From Rhizobium sp. P38BS-XIX (GTDB lineage: Bacteria > Pseudomonadota > Alphaproteobacteria > Rhizobiales > Rhizobiaceae), in NCBI RefSeq assembly GCF_012641435.1, contig NZ_JABAIJ010000006.1:1-64000 (forward strand): a stretch of 64,000 bases of DNA, in the 5' to 3' direction. This document shows positions 1 to 11,531 of this stretch, piece after piece (the stretch's first letter is position 1; each line of letters opens with the position of its first letter). The notes below the pieces were generated by a model. The model was not told the origin of the DNA, did not search any database, and was given only the letters and a program-made list of their open reading frames with translations. The translations under genes were made by a program, and so were the position numbers.

Positions 1-486
1 TTCCCACAATCCCAGGCACCTAAGCCCAGAACCACAAATCAGCATCGCAGCCAATCTAGGAAACACCAGAGCGAGAGACTTCGTCGCCAGCAGCGCCGCC
101 GCCCTCGTCAGTGATCGGGCTTATAGACCCTACCCAACGAAGTAGTCAACAGCCCTGTTTTGAAAAAATCATAAAAATAGATAACTGATTGATTCTCATG
201 AGAGAATTATGACGGGTATCGGGAAGGGACAAAATCGATGTCCAGACGAGGCGTATCGCTGCAGCGCCACGATCCGGAAGCCGTCAGATTGCCTCTATAT
301 AAGGCGAGATATGCAGAAATGCCGGGCGAATAACGAGAATAGAAGCCTGCGGAATGGGCAATCTCCTGGGGAACGGCGATCCGAATCGGCGAAAACAGCC
401 CCCTTGATTTGACACTTCTGTCATAAATATGCACATCTTCGCCCCCAGCCTAAGGCTCGCATAAAGGAAAGCGGATCTCGATTGGC
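1..486. other. Intergenic leader, no supported gene
   Basis: No reading frame here has a good start, ribosome site and protein-like composition. Bases 1-111 are open in frame 1 and bases 2-148 in frame 2, so the tail of a gene outside the window cannot be excluded, but neither translation is recognisable. Bases 150-210 are AT-rich and may hold promoter elements. The stretch ends at the start of the M23 peptidase gene. Confidence 0.5.
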
Positions 487-2427
487 ATGATGACGGACAA
501 GATGATGCTCCGATCGCTCGGCAACGAGCCGCCAATCCTGGCCGACGGCCGGCGGGCTCCGGACCGCCGCGAGGTTTCGTTGCGCTGGCTTTCCGGAACC
601 TTCCTTACCGGCGTCACCTCCAGCATATTGATGGGCGTCGCACTGTTTGCAGCGCTCGACGGCCGTCAGCAATTGGCCATCCCGGCCGAAGCCTACGCTA
701 CGACGGACAGCCACGACACCTCGGAAGACCAGGTCACGCGCGGCGGAAGACTGGTCGCGACCGCAATCGCCTCCAAGCCTTCCGATCGCAATGTCCTGGA
801 AGTGTCGACCGTCGTGCGCGATGGCGACAAGGAAGTAGTTCGGCGCCAGCCGTTTGCGCATGTGAAGATCACGCTCGCCGCCAACCGGGTTGCCAGCGAG
901 AGCTATCCGCCCTTCGATCCGCTTGCGATCTTCTCCGCCGACGAGAACATACCGCAGCCCGCCAACCGAACCGGAGCGATCTACGGGTCGGACGTTGAAT
1001 CCGAAGTCAGCCTCAAGACCATATCCTTTCCGGCCAAGGACATCCCATTCCCGCTCGCCGGCTCGATGTCGCTTGAGGAGGTCGAAGAGAATGTGCGTTC
1101 CAATGGGTCTATTCTCGCCGATGGCAACACGCAGCTTTCCGCGCTCTATTATGTCGATCCCCGTCGCTTCGCCAATGACGATGCCGATGTCGATCTGACC
1201 GCCGGTCTTGCGGCGCGCGTCGTTGAGGAGAACATGTCGGTCTCCGCCCCGGAGGCCGTGACCGCGCAGACCGAAGAATTCGCCGACGATATCATTCCCA
1301 TCCGCGAGAATATGCCGATCACCACGGCATTGACCAATGCCGGCTATCTGAAAGCCGACGCGGACGACATCACGGCAAAGATCCAGCCGGTCTTCGGCTC
1401 GTCCGATGTTTCCTCCGGCGACGTGCTTCGCATCGGCATCCTGCAAAAGGGCGAGCAGGCCAAGATCATTCGCGCCAGCATCTATCGCGGCACAACGCAT
1501 CTGCTGACCATTGCACAGAACGACCATGGCGATTTCGTCTCGGGCAGCGCACCGCCGATGCTCGATGCCATCGCCACCGCCTTCGACAACGATGCTCCCG
1601 TGGCATCCGCCGGCCGCGATCTGCCGAGCGCCTACGACGGCATCTATCGCGGCGCGCTTTCCTACGGAATGAGCAAGGAGATGATTGCCCAGATCATCAA
1701 GCTGCTTGCCAGCAACGTCGATTTCCAAGCCCAGCTGAAGCCGACGGATTCCCTCGAAGCCTTTTTCTCCGTAACAGACGACAAGGGTCAGGCAACGGCC
1801 GACTCCGAGCTGCTTTACGTCAACGCCAAATTCGGCGACACCGTCACCCGCTTCTATCGCTTTGAAGATCCGACGGATCATTCGATCGATTACTTTGATG
1901 AGGCCGGCAAGAGCATCCGTCAATTCCTGCTGCGAAACCCCGTTCCGACGGGCATTTTCAAATCCGGCTTCGGCATGCGACGCCACCCCATTCTTGGCTT
2001 TGCCCGCATGCACACGGGCGTGGATTGGGCAGCCCCTCGCGGTACGCCAATCATCGCCGCCGGCAATGGCATCGTCGAAAAGGCGGGATGGGATTCCGGC
2101 GGTTTCGGCAACCAGACGCTCATCCGGCATGCCAACGGCTACGTTTCGTCCTATAACCACCAGAGCGCGATCGCCAAGGGTGTCGTGCCGGGCGCAAAGG
2201 TCGTTCAGGGGCAAGTCATCGGCTTCATCGGCTCGACAGGCCTCGCAACCGGACCGCATCTTCACTACGAGCTGATCGTCAACGGCACCAAGGTCGACCC
2301 GTTGCGCATTCGCCTTCCCGGCGGCAAGTCGCTGGAAGGCGATGCGCTCGCCAAATTCCAGGAAGAACGCAAACGCATCGATACTCTGCTGAGCGACGAA
2401 AAGACCAAACAGGTTGCCAGCAAATAG
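487..2427 (+). CDS. M23 family metallopeptidase (LytM/NlpD-like), membrane anchored
   Basis: Predicted zinc metallopeptidase of the M23 (lysostaphin/LytM) family, acting on peptidoglycan cross-links or serving as an amidase activator. The protein has 646 residues: a short cytoplasmic start, one membrane segment at about residues 36-58, a long periplasmic linker, and a C-terminal M23 domain at about 495-605. The domain holds the zinc motifs HTGVD (near 509) and HLHYE (near 591), so it looks catalytically competent. The central part resembles the OapA/LysM-like region often placed before M23 domains. The start is the first of two adjacent ATG codons after a purine-rich AAAGGAAAG. It is monocistronic and convergent with the P-loop gene. 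Confidence 0.9.
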   Translation: MMTDKMMLRSLGNEPPILADGRRAPDRREVSLRWLSGTFLTGVTSSILMGVALFAALDGRQQLAIPAEAYATTDSHDTSEDQVTRGGRLVATAIASKPSDRNVLEVSTVVRDGDKEVVRRQPFAHVKITLAANRVASESYPPFDPLAIFSADENIPQPANRTGAIYGSDVESEVSLKTISFPAKDIPFPLAGSMSLEEVEENVRSNGSILADGNTQLSALYYVDPRRFANDDADVDLTAGLAARVVEENMSVSAPEAVTAQTEEFADDIIPIRENMPITTALTNAGYLKADADDITAKIQPVFGSSDVSSGDVLRIGILQKGEQAKIIRASIYRGTTHLLTIAQNDHGDFVSGSAPPMLDAIATAFDNDAPVASAGRDLPSAYDGIYRGALSYGMSKEMIAQIIKLLASNVDFQAQLKPTDSLEAFFSVTDDKGQATADSELLYVNAKFGDTVTRFYRFEDPTDHSIDYFDEAGKSIRQFLLRNPVPTGIFKSGFGMRRHPILGFARMHTGVDWAAPRGTPIIAAGNGIVEKAGWDSGGFGNQTLIRHANGYVSSYNHQSAIAKGVVPGAKVVQGQVIGFIGSTGLATGPHLHYELIVNGTKVDPLRIRLPGGKSLEGDALAKFQEERKRIDTLLSDEKTKQVASK

Positions 2428-2457
2428 CGCCTCGCCGGCATAGGCTGGAACGGCGGA

Positions 2458-2973
2458 CTATTTCGATACCTGCGACTTTGCCAGCCGAGCAACAAGTTCT
2501 TCAGCGATATCGTTAGCCGACGTCCGGAAGGTGTCGACGATGATGACGTCCCTGTCCCAGTCGTCAAACGTATGATTGATGATCTCATCCCATGTCGGAT
2601 TGATATGCCCGTCTATGTCGACCTCGCGTGTTTCCGCACGACGCCGATGCTCGGCCGTATCGGAACAGAGAACGTTTATTTCGATCGCTGAAACCTCGAC
2701 ACCTTGCGCTACCTGACGCCAAGCCTCTCGCGTCACGGAAATGGGATTGACCGAATCCGCGATCACCACGCGCCCCAGCTTGAGATTATCCTGCGCAATA
2801 CCATAGGCGATCATATACCCGGCAGCTCCGACATCCGCTTTCAACGTGCCGGAGTTCCGTAAAGCCTGCTCGATCGTATCGAGCCGAACATGCACACCGC
2901 CCAGACGCGCGGCCAGCGCACGGGCAAGCGTGGTTTTCCCGCTTCCCGGCAAACCACTCAAGATGACAAGCAC
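2458..2973 (-). CDS. Small P-loop ATPase/kinase-like protein
   Basis: Predicted nucleotide-dependent kinase of the AAA_33/adenylylsulfate-kinase-like class; the substrate is unknown. Using the GTG at 2973 the protein has 171 residues and opens directly with the Walker A loop GLPGSGKTT. The longer open frame to 3096 is rejected because the GTG has a good AGGGGAGG ribosome site and because the upstream part overlaps a hairpin that looks like the clpB terminator. Later features include an acidic DSVNP segment and RRRAETREVD, compatible with a lid region. It lies about 140 bases downstream of clpB on the same strand, but the hairpin between them argues for separate transcription. Confidence 0.75.
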   Translation of the reverse strand: MLVILSGLPGSGKTTLARALAARLGGVHVRLDTIEQALRNSGTLKADVGAAGYMIAYGIAQDNLKLGRVVIADSVNPISVTREAWRQVAQGVEVSAIEINVLCSDTAEHRRRAETREVDIDGHINPTWDEIINHTFDDWDRDVIIVDTFRTSANDIAEELVARLAKSQVSK

Positions 2974-3063
2974 AATCGCCTCCCCTTTTGCCGCGTCCAA
3001 TCCAGCTTCACAGAGGCGGCTGCCCCCGGCAAGCCGGTTTTCGAATGGAAGCTCCAAACGTAA

Positions 3064-3085
3064 ATGGCGGCCCGAAAGCCGCCAT
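3064..3085 (-). terminator. Probable clpB terminator hairpin
   Basis: Perfect 8-base inverted repeat (ATGGCGGC and GCCGCCAT) with a 6-base loop, about 30 bases past the clpB stop. Read on the reverse strand it is followed by TTTACGTTT, a weak T tract. Confidence 0.6.
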
Positions 3086-3113
3086 CTCCAGTTCATCTCG
3101 ACATTCGAGCGAC

Positions 3114-5717
<2,604 letters not shown>

Positions 5718-5893
5718 ATTAGACCTCCATGAATCGCACTGCCCTAGCGGCACAGAACGATGTTTGAGATTGAGCCCCCTCAAAAGGCAGGCCCGGCTTT
5801 ACCGTCATTGGGATTTACGGCGAAGCAGCTGAGCAGAATATGGGAGGAATGCCCGGCAGTTTAAAGGGTGGAAAAAGCGAAAACGAGAGGATT

Positions 5894-5989
5894 TTACACT
5901 GCCGAAACGGCCTCGTTGGCATCGCCGAAAATGCGGGTGCCAACGACTTCATATGAGCCTTGGGGATAGACGGGCATCTTCAGAACCAC
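5894..5989 (-). CDS. Micro-ORF or gene remnant, 31 codons, unknown
   Basis: A short reverse-strand frame between clpB and the DUF4167 gene. It could start at GTG 5989 or ATG 5977 (27 residues, beginning MPVYPQGSYEVVG) and ends at TAA 5894. Its composition is protein-like (Gly, Val, Tyr and acidic residues, third-position GC) and unlike a random frame. No clear ribosome site precedes either start, and the frame runs upstream into the terminator hairpin at 6004-6029. It may therefore be a remnant of a longer gene rather than an expressed peptide. I do not recognise the sequence. Confidence 0.3.
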   Translation of the reverse strand: MVLKMPVYPQGSYEVVGTRIFGDANEAVSAV

Positions 5990-6003
5990 GCCATAAAAGC
6001 CGA

Positions 6004-6029
6004 AACGGCAGCGCTTTCGCGCTGCCGTT
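6004..6029 (-). terminator. Terminator hairpin after the DUF4167 gene
   Basis: An 11-base perfect stem (AACGGCAGCGC and GCGCTGCCGTT) with loop TTTC, 40 bases past the DUF4167 stop. On the reverse strand it is followed by TCGGCTTTTATGG. This fits a Rho-independent terminator with an imperfect T tract. Confidence 0.7.
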
Positions 6030-6069
6030 CACAATGCTTATCAATCGCACCTCTCAAGGAGGCGTGAAA

Positions 6070-6771
6070 TTATTCCGAAGCGGCGTCCGCCAAAGCCGGA
6101 GCTTCGCCCGATGCTGCCTCGCCTTCGCCCTCGCCTTCGGCGCCTGCAGCGCTGCGGCGCGGCTGACGACGCGGGCGGCTGCCGCCAGCATTGCGGCGGC
6201 GCGGCTGGCGTTCTGTCGCGGCAGCTGGCGTTTCTTCTTCGATGGCGACTTCCGCGGGGATGCCTTCGATCACAGGCTGCGGGCCAGTGCCGTCGATGAC
6301 TTCCGGCTCGGGAGCAGCGGCTGCTACCGGGGCCGGAGCGGGCTGCTGACGGGCCGGAGCCTGTGTCATCTGCGGCTGGTCGTCCATCTCGTTGGCATCG
6401 ATATCGTCGATGTCACGGTCGCCTGCATCGCGTTCGTTGTAGTTATGATGATCGTCGCGCTGATAGCGCTCCTGCATCTGCGCCTGGGCGCTGGCAATGA
6501 TCCGATTGTAGTGTTCGGCATGCTGCAGGTAGTTTTCTGCCATGACACGGTCGCCGGAGCTCTGTGCATCGCGGGCCAAAGCCGAATATTTTTCGGCGAT
6601 ATGCTGGGCGGTTCCGCGAATCTTCACATCTGGACCGGAGCTGTCGTAGGTCCTGGTCAGCGGGTTGGAGCCCTTGCGGTTGAAATTGTTGTTGTTGTTA
6701 TTTCCGCCGCCACCGCCGCCGTTGTTGTTACCACGCCCCCGACCGCGCTTGTTCTGCTGTCCTGGCCTCAT
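6070..6771 (-). CDS. DUF4167 domain-containing protein
   Basis: A 233-residue rhizobial protein of unknown function. It starts with a basic, low-complexity Arg/Gly/Asn tract (RGRG, then runs of Gly and Asn up to about residue 28) that resembles RNA-binding RGG-type segments. A compact conserved block follows (about 35-100) with the pattern GSNPLTRTYDS and AENYLQHAEHYNRI, which is the DUF4167 signature. The rest is disordered, rich in Pro/Ala/Gln, ending in Arg-rich PRRR repeats and an acidic tail. The start at 6771 has AAGGAT upstream; the frame to 6873 is rejected because it lacks homologous character. An RNA-linked role is inference from composition only. Confidence 0.85.
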   Translation of the reverse strand: MRPGQQNKRGRGRGNNNGGGGGGNNNNNNFNRKGSNPLTRTYDSSGPDVKIRGTAQHIAEKYSALARDAQSSGDRVMAENYLQHAEHYNRIIASAQAQMQERYQRDDHHNYNERDAGDRDIDDIDANEMDDQPQMTQAPARQQPAPAPVAAAAPEPEVIDGTGPQPVIEGIPAEVAIEEETPAAATERQPRRRNAGGSRPRRQPRRSAAGAEGEGEGEAASGEAPALADAASE

Positions 6772-7119
6772 AGATCCTTCACCTGAATTCTCTTCGTTGG
6801 GATAAAAATCATACACGACACCTGCCGCCGCGGTTCGGAACCTTCCGAACCAGGGCCTGCGTGCCGCAAGCAAACTGCGCTTTAGCGCTGGTCTGCCGCT
6901 CGACTACGTCAGATTAACTGATCACGCATTGGGTTATCTTCAACCTTTGACACTCTTACCAAAGAGCGGATCCCCGAGGCTGTCCAAGACAGGCGAATCG
7001 TCTCGCCTATTCCCAGCCGCCCAACGCGTGAGCGCAACCTATATCGCTTCCTCAGGAAATCCAAGCTTTTTCTTCGCGATAACAACAGTGGTTCCACAAA
7101 TCCGCAGCAAGATGTCGCG
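6772..7119. other. Intergenic region between the DUF4167 gene and prmC
   Basis: About 350 bases with no convincing gene. A 75-codon reverse frame overlaps the prmC end but looks spurious. A short inverted repeat (AGGCGA at 6991 and TCGCCT at 7003) could form a hairpin after prmC but has no T tract. Promoter elements for the DUF4167 gene presumably lie here; none could be assigned. Confidence 0.4.
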
Positions 7120-7995
7120 TTAATGTTGAAATTCAAACACTAGTACCCGGTCGTTCTGGCCGTAGTCACGAACCGCCTCGACTAGGAGAAATCCTGCTCC
7201 TTCAAAAACCGAAGTCACCATTTCACGCTGATCGTAACCGATCTCTACTCCTACTATGCCATCGGGATGTAGAAACCGCGCCGCGTCTTTCGCGATCGCT
7301 CTATATGCATCCAGCCCATCAAGGCCACCGTCAAGGGCCGCGGGAGGATCGAAATCCTTTACTTCTGGAGCGAGAGTGGAAATGACACTGGAGGCAATAT
7401 AGGGCGGATTTGAGACAATCACATGAAATCGTTCGTGGACGGCGTCAAACCAGCTTCCATGCGCAGTCTTGAACCGCGCCGCCAAGCCATTCCGCTCCGC
7501 GTTGCCACGTGCGGTCTCCAGCGCCTCGCTGGAGATGTCGGAACCGACGCCCGTCGCTTGCGGACATTCATGAAGCAGAGCCAAACAAATAGCCCCGGTT
7601 CCGGTTCCCATATCCAGTATGTGGACACTCCCCTTCTGCGATTCAAGGCGCCGGACATGCGCAAGCATCGTATCGACAAGAATTTCCGTATCGGGGCGAG
7701 GCTCCAGCGTGGCCGCCGAAAGCCGCAACGGCAGTCCGTAAAATTCGCGCTCGCCGAGAATGCGGTAAACCGGTTCGTGGTTCAGACGACGCTCGATGGC
7801 CTTCCGTGCCGCACTCACATCGTCCGCAGATACGGCTTGCGGACCGCGCGTCACCAGCTCGGTCGAAGAGAAATGCAGCAGGCCGCCGACGAGAATACGC
7901 GCCTCTGTGGCGGGATCGTCGAGATCGGCCTCGGCAAAACGGGCCCGCACTTCCTGCAGGAGCCCGGCTACGGTCGACCCCTGCCCGCCACTCAT
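7120..7995 (-). CDS. prmC: Peptide chain release factor N5-glutamine methyltransferase
   Basis: Methylates the glutamine of the GGQ motif in release factors using S-adenosylmethionine, which raises termination efficiency. The 291-residue protein shows the expected helical N-terminal domain (about 1-80), the SAM-binding motif DMGTGTGAI, and the catalytic NPPY motif (SNPPYIAS). Its ATG overlaps the prfA stop codon as ATGA, so enzyme and substrate are made from one message with likely translational coupling. This arrangement is common in bacteria and strongly supports the name. Confidence 0.96.
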   Translation of the reverse strand: MSGGQGSTVAGLLQEVRARFAEADLDDPATEARILVGGLLHFSSTELVTRGPQAVSADDVSAARKAIERRLNHEPVYRILGEREFYGLPLRLSAATLEPRPDTEILVDTMLAHVRRLESQKGSVHILDMGTGTGAICLALLHECPQATGVGSDISSEALETARGNAERNGLAARFKTAHGSWFDAVHERFHVIVSNPPYIASSVISTLAPEVKDFDPPAALDGGLDGLDAYRAIAKDAARFLHPDGIVGVEIGYDQREMVTSVFEGAGFLLVEAVRDYGQNDRVLVFEFQH

Positions 7996-9071
7996 GCCTG
8001 TTCGCCAAGCTGAGCGAGCTGGCTCGCTTGGTAATCCGCCAGAAGCGCATCGACGACTTCGTCGATCTCGCCGATCATCATTCGGTCAAGCTTGTAGAGC
8101 GTCAGATTGATACGGTGGTCAGTGACCCGGCCCTGCGGAAAGTTGTAGGTTCGGATGCGTTCCGACCGGTCCCCCGAGCCAACCTGGCTCTTGCGATCGG
8201 CCGAGCGCTCGCTGTCGGCGCGTTGACGCTCCATATCGAACAGACGCGAGCGCAGAACCTGCATCGCCTTGGCCCGGTTCTGGTGCTGCGACTTCTCCGA
8301 ACTCGTTACCACGATCCCCGAGGGAAGATGTGTGATGCGCACCGCCGAGTCCGTCGTGTTGACGTGCTGGCCGCCGGCGCCGGAGGACCGCATCGTATCG
8401 ATGCGGATATCCTCGGCACGAATTTCGATATCGATTTCCTCGGCCTCGGGCAACACGGCGACAGTTGCCGCCGATGTATGGATGCGGCCGCCCGCCTCGG
8501 TTTCCGGCACGCGCTGCACCCGATGAACGCCGGATTCGAATTTCAGCCGCGAGAACACGCCCTTGCCGCTGATGGTGGCGATGATTTCCTTGAACCCACC
8601 CGCTTCGCCTTCGCTCGATGAGAGAACCTCGACCTTCCAGCCGTTGTTTGCGGCAAAGCGCTCATACATGCGGAAGAGATCGCCGCCGAAAAGCGCCGCC
8701 TCGGAACCGCCGGTGCCGGCGCGAATTTCAAGAATGGCGCTCTTTTCGTCTGCCGAATCCTTCGGCAGCAACAGGATCTGAATCTCCTGCTCGAGCGCTT
8801 CGATACGCTCCTTGACGTCAGGCAGCTCCATCTCCGCGAGATCGCGCATCTCGCGATCGACGGATTTGTCTGAAAGCATCGTCTCCAGATCGGCGGCCTC
8901 GGTCATGGCGCGTTCGTAATCGCGGATCTTCGTGACGACGGGCTGCAACTCGGAATATTCGGAAGCAAGCTTCACATAGACATCGGCCGCCGGCCCGGCG
9001 GACATGCGCGCCTCGATTTCGCCGAAGCGGCGCTCCAGTTCGCGCATTTTTTCAATGGGAAGCTTCGCCAC
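7992..9071 (-). CDS. prfA: Peptide chain release factor 1
   Basis: Recognises UAA and UAG stop codons in the ribosomal A site and triggers peptide release. The 359-residue protein contains the GGQ loop (GAGGQHVN) whose glutamine is the PrmC target, and the codon-recognition region expected for RF1. I place the start at GTG 9071, giving MAKLPIEKM, with GGAG 6 bases upstream; the frame can also begin at TTG 9083, but that codon overlaps the ribosome site. The gene sits 92 bases after ptsP and overlaps prmC by 4 bases. Confidence 0.96.
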   Translation of the reverse strand: MAKLPIEKMRELERRFGEIEARMSAGPAADVYVKLASEYSELQPVVTKIRDYERAMTEAADLETMLSDKSVDREMRDLAEMELPDVKERIEALEQEIQILLLPKDSADEKSAILEIRAGTGGSEAALFGGDLFRMYERFAANNGWKVEVLSSSEGEAGGFKEIIATISGKGVFSRLKFESGVHRVQRVPETEAGGRIHTSAATVAVLPEAEEIDIEIRAEDIRIDTMRSSGAGGQHVNTTDSAVRITHLPSGIVVTSSEKSQHQNRAKAMQVLRSRLFDMERQRADSERSADRKSQVGSGDRSERIRTYNFPQGRVTDHRINLTLYKLDRMMIGEIDEVVDALLADYQASQLAQLGEQA

Positions 9072-9163
9072 CCTGAACTCCAATTCTTCTTATTATGTCT
9101 GCTGTGATGTTGTGCGCATGATCTTGTCCGGAAACCGTTTGGTGTCTTTGTGGATCAGGCACG

Positions 9164-11431
9164 CTAGAGCGGAATATTGTGACTCTTGGCAAAATCGGCA
9201 AGGATATCGCGCATCGATGTCGTCGGCTGCGTGTCGTTCAGCGCCGTTTCCATGATATCGGACAGAGCCTTGAGATCGAGCCCGAGAAGCATGGCCTTGA
9301 CCGGTCCGATCGAGGCCGGCGACATCGACACCGAACGGAAGCCAAGTCCGAGCAGCGCCATTGCCGAGATCGTCTTGCCGGCCAGCTCGCCGCACAAGGT
9401 CACCGGCGTCTTGTTGCGCTCGCCGGCCCGCACGATATCCCGAAGAATACGCAGGAACGGTCGGTCGAGCGGATCGAAGCGATCCGCGACGCGCGCATTG
9501 CCGCGATCGACGGCCATCGAAAACTGGAACAGATCGTTGGAACCGACCGAGACGAAATCGACCTCGGCCATCAGCTCGTCCAGCTGCCACAACAACGCCG
9601 GCACTTCGAGCATCGCTCCGAATTGCAGCTTGCGCGGCAGGCTGTGGCCAAAGCGCGAGAGGTGCTGAACTTCCTTTTGCAGGAGTTCGCGCACCGCCCT
9701 GATTTCGGACACTTCCGTCACCATCGGCACCATCATCTTCAGCTCGCCATCGGCCGCAGCCTTCAGCATGGCGCGCAGTTGCGTGCGCAGCAGGCCCGGC
9801 CGGTCGAGCGAAAGACGAATGGCGCGCCAGCCAAGCGCCGGGTTCTCTTCCTCATGCGCCCTGAAATACGGAACGACCTTGTCGCCGCCGATATCGAGCG
9901 TCCTGAAGGTGACGACACGCCCGTTCGCCTGCTTCAAGACATTGCGGTAGAAGGCTTCCTGTTCGGCAGCCTTCGGCATGGTCGAGGCGATCATGAATTG
10001 CAGTTCGGTACGGAAAAGACCGATGCCTTCAGCGCCGGATTCGGCAAGCTGCGGCAGATCGACCAACAGGCCGGCATTCATCTGCAATGAAATGCGCTGC
10101 CCGTCCTTGGTGACCGACTCGACCGAGCGCAAGGCACGGAACTGCTCCTGACGGCGAGCACGGAAACGCACCTTTTCTTCATAGGAGCGCTGATGATCGG
10201 CCATTGGCCGCAGGTGCACGTGACCGCCATCGCCATCAATGATGACCGGATCGCCATTTTCGGCAAGCGCTACGATCCCCGTTGCCTGGCCGATAACCGG
10301 AATACCCATGGCACGCGCGACGATCACCACATGGCTTGTGACCGCACCCTCTTCGAGCACCAGGCCACGAATATTGGCGCGCGGGTAATCAAGCAGTTCG
10401 GCTGCGCCCATGGCGCGCGCAAAGATGATCGCATCGCTCGGAAAGCTGTCGGCGCTGGTGCGACCGGAATAACCGATCAACTGGCGCAGCAACCGGTTCG
10501 CCAGATCCTCGAAATCATGCATGCGCTCGCGCAGATAGGGATCGGTCAGGCGCATCATCCGCGCCTTGGTATCGCTCTGCACTTTTTCGACGGCGGCTTC
10601 AGCCGTCAGGCCGTTGCGCACGGCCTCTTCGAGCTTACGCACCCAGCCCTGGTCGTGCGCGAACATGCGGTAGGTTTCCAGCACCTCGCGATGCTCGCCT
10701 TCCATGGACACGTCGCGACGCGACAGCATGTCGTCGATCGAAATGCGCAGCGAGCCGAGCGCCTGTGCCAAGCGGCCGATTTCCTTGTCGGCATCCTCGT
10801 TCAGGAGGTTGGTGACGACGATGCGCGGCTCATGCAGCACGACATAGCCAAGGCCGATGCCTTCATTGTAGCTGTCGCCGTCGATCGTGACCGAGCGGGT
10901 GAGATCGAGCTCGAGGCCCGGCTTGGTAATCTTTTTGAGTTCGCCTGTGGCGATCATCTCGGCCAGCACCATCGCCGTCGTTTCGAGCGCTTCCAGCTCT
11001 TCTTCGCGATAGTTGCGACTCGCCTTGTTCTGCACGACGAGAACGCCGAGCGAACGGCCGGTGCGCAGGATCGGCACGCCGAGGAAGGAATGGTAGATCT
11101 CTTCGCCGGTTTCCGGCAGATAGCGGAAGGCGGGATGCGATTGCGCGTCCGATAGATTGAGCGGCTGGGCGGAGGCCGCGATCGTGCCGACGAGGCCCTG
11201 TCCCATCTTCAATTGCGATAGGTGGACGGCTTCCTTGTTCAGGCCTTCGGTCGCGTAGAGCTCAAGCACGCCGTCGGCGCGCAGCACATAGACCGAACAC
11301 ACTTCGGCGACCATGTTGCCGGCGATCTGACGGACGATCCGGTCAAGACGCTCCTGCGGCTCCAGCGGCTCCGCCATCAATTCGCGTAGCCGCTTGAGCA
11401 GAACGCGTGGACCGCCGGATAGGTCTCTCAT
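9164..11431 (-). CDS. ptsP: PEP-protein phosphotransferase, nitrogen PTS (EI-Ntr)
   Basis: First enzyme of the nitrogen phosphotransferase relay, passing phosphate from phosphoenolpyruvate to NPr and then EIIA-Ntr; in rhizobia this relay affects K+ transport, nitrogen and carbon control. The 755 residues comprise an N-terminal GAF sensor domain (about 20-165), the EI N-terminal and swivel domains with the phospho-histidine in GAVTSHVVI, and the C-terminal PEP-binding barrel with FRTLDIGGDK and GSNDLFQFSMA. All key motifs are intact. It is about 100 bases downstream of lysC and 92 bases upstream of prfA, on the same strand. GGAGC lies about 10 bases before the start. The GAF domain distinguishes it from sugar-PTS enzyme I. 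Confidence 0.95.
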   Translation of the reverse strand: MRDLSGGPRVLLKRLRELMAEPLEPQERLDRIVRQIAGNMVAEVCSVYVLRADGVLELYATEGLNKEAVHLSQLKMGQGLVGTIAASAQPLNLSDAQSHPAFRYLPETGEEIYHSFLGVPILRTGRSLGVLVVQNKASRNYREEELEALETTAMVLAEMIATGELKKITKPGLELDLTRSVTIDGDSYNEGIGLGYVVLHEPRIVVTNLLNEDADKEIGRLAQALGSLRISIDDMLSRRDVSMEGEHREVLETYRMFAHDQGWVRKLEEAVRNGLTAEAAVEKVQSDTKARMMRLTDPYLRERMHDFEDLANRLLRQLIGYSGRTSADSFPSDAIIFARAMGAAELLDYPRANIRGLVLEEGAVTSHVVIVARAMGIPVIGQATGIVALAENGDPVIIDGDGGHVHLRPMADHQRSYEEKVRFRARRQEQFRALRSVESVTKDGQRISLQMNAGLLVDLPQLAESGAEGIGLFRTELQFMIASTMPKAAEQEAFYRNVLKQANGRVVTFRTLDIGGDKVVPYFRAHEEENPALGWRAIRLSLDRPGLLRTQLRAMLKAAADGELKMMVPMVTEVSEIRAVRELLQKEVQHLSRFGHSLPRKLQFGAMLEVPALLWQLDELMAEVDFVSVGSNDLFQFSMAVDRGNARVADRFDPLDRPFLRILRDIVRAGERNKTPVTLCGELAGKTISAMALLGLGFRSVSMSPASIGPVKAMLLGLDLKALSDIMETALNDTQPTTSMRDILADFAKSHNIPL

Positions 11432-11531
11432 TGCGTCTCTAGCTCCCGAATCAAGATATCATGCCATTCTTGCCCACGTCAGGGCCGGCCGAAACTCGCC
11501 TCCGTCACGGTCCGTCGTCAGCAGTCCAGAA

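Noticed and set aside
1..148. Possible 3' end of a gene at the left edge
   Set aside because: Two frames are open here but neither product is recognisable; too short to support.
421..2265. Long reverse-strand open frame of 614 codons
   Set aside because: Antisense to the M23 peptidase gene, whose motifs are clear. High GC keeps the opposite frame open; its product shows no family signature.
5718..5893. Heat-shock (RpoH) promoter before clpB
   Set aside because: Several TTGA-like words occur, but no -35/-10 pair with correct spacing stood out, so it was not listed.
6909..7136. 75-codon reverse frame after prmC
   Set aside because: Overlaps the prmC end, lacks a ribosome site and has no protein-like composition.
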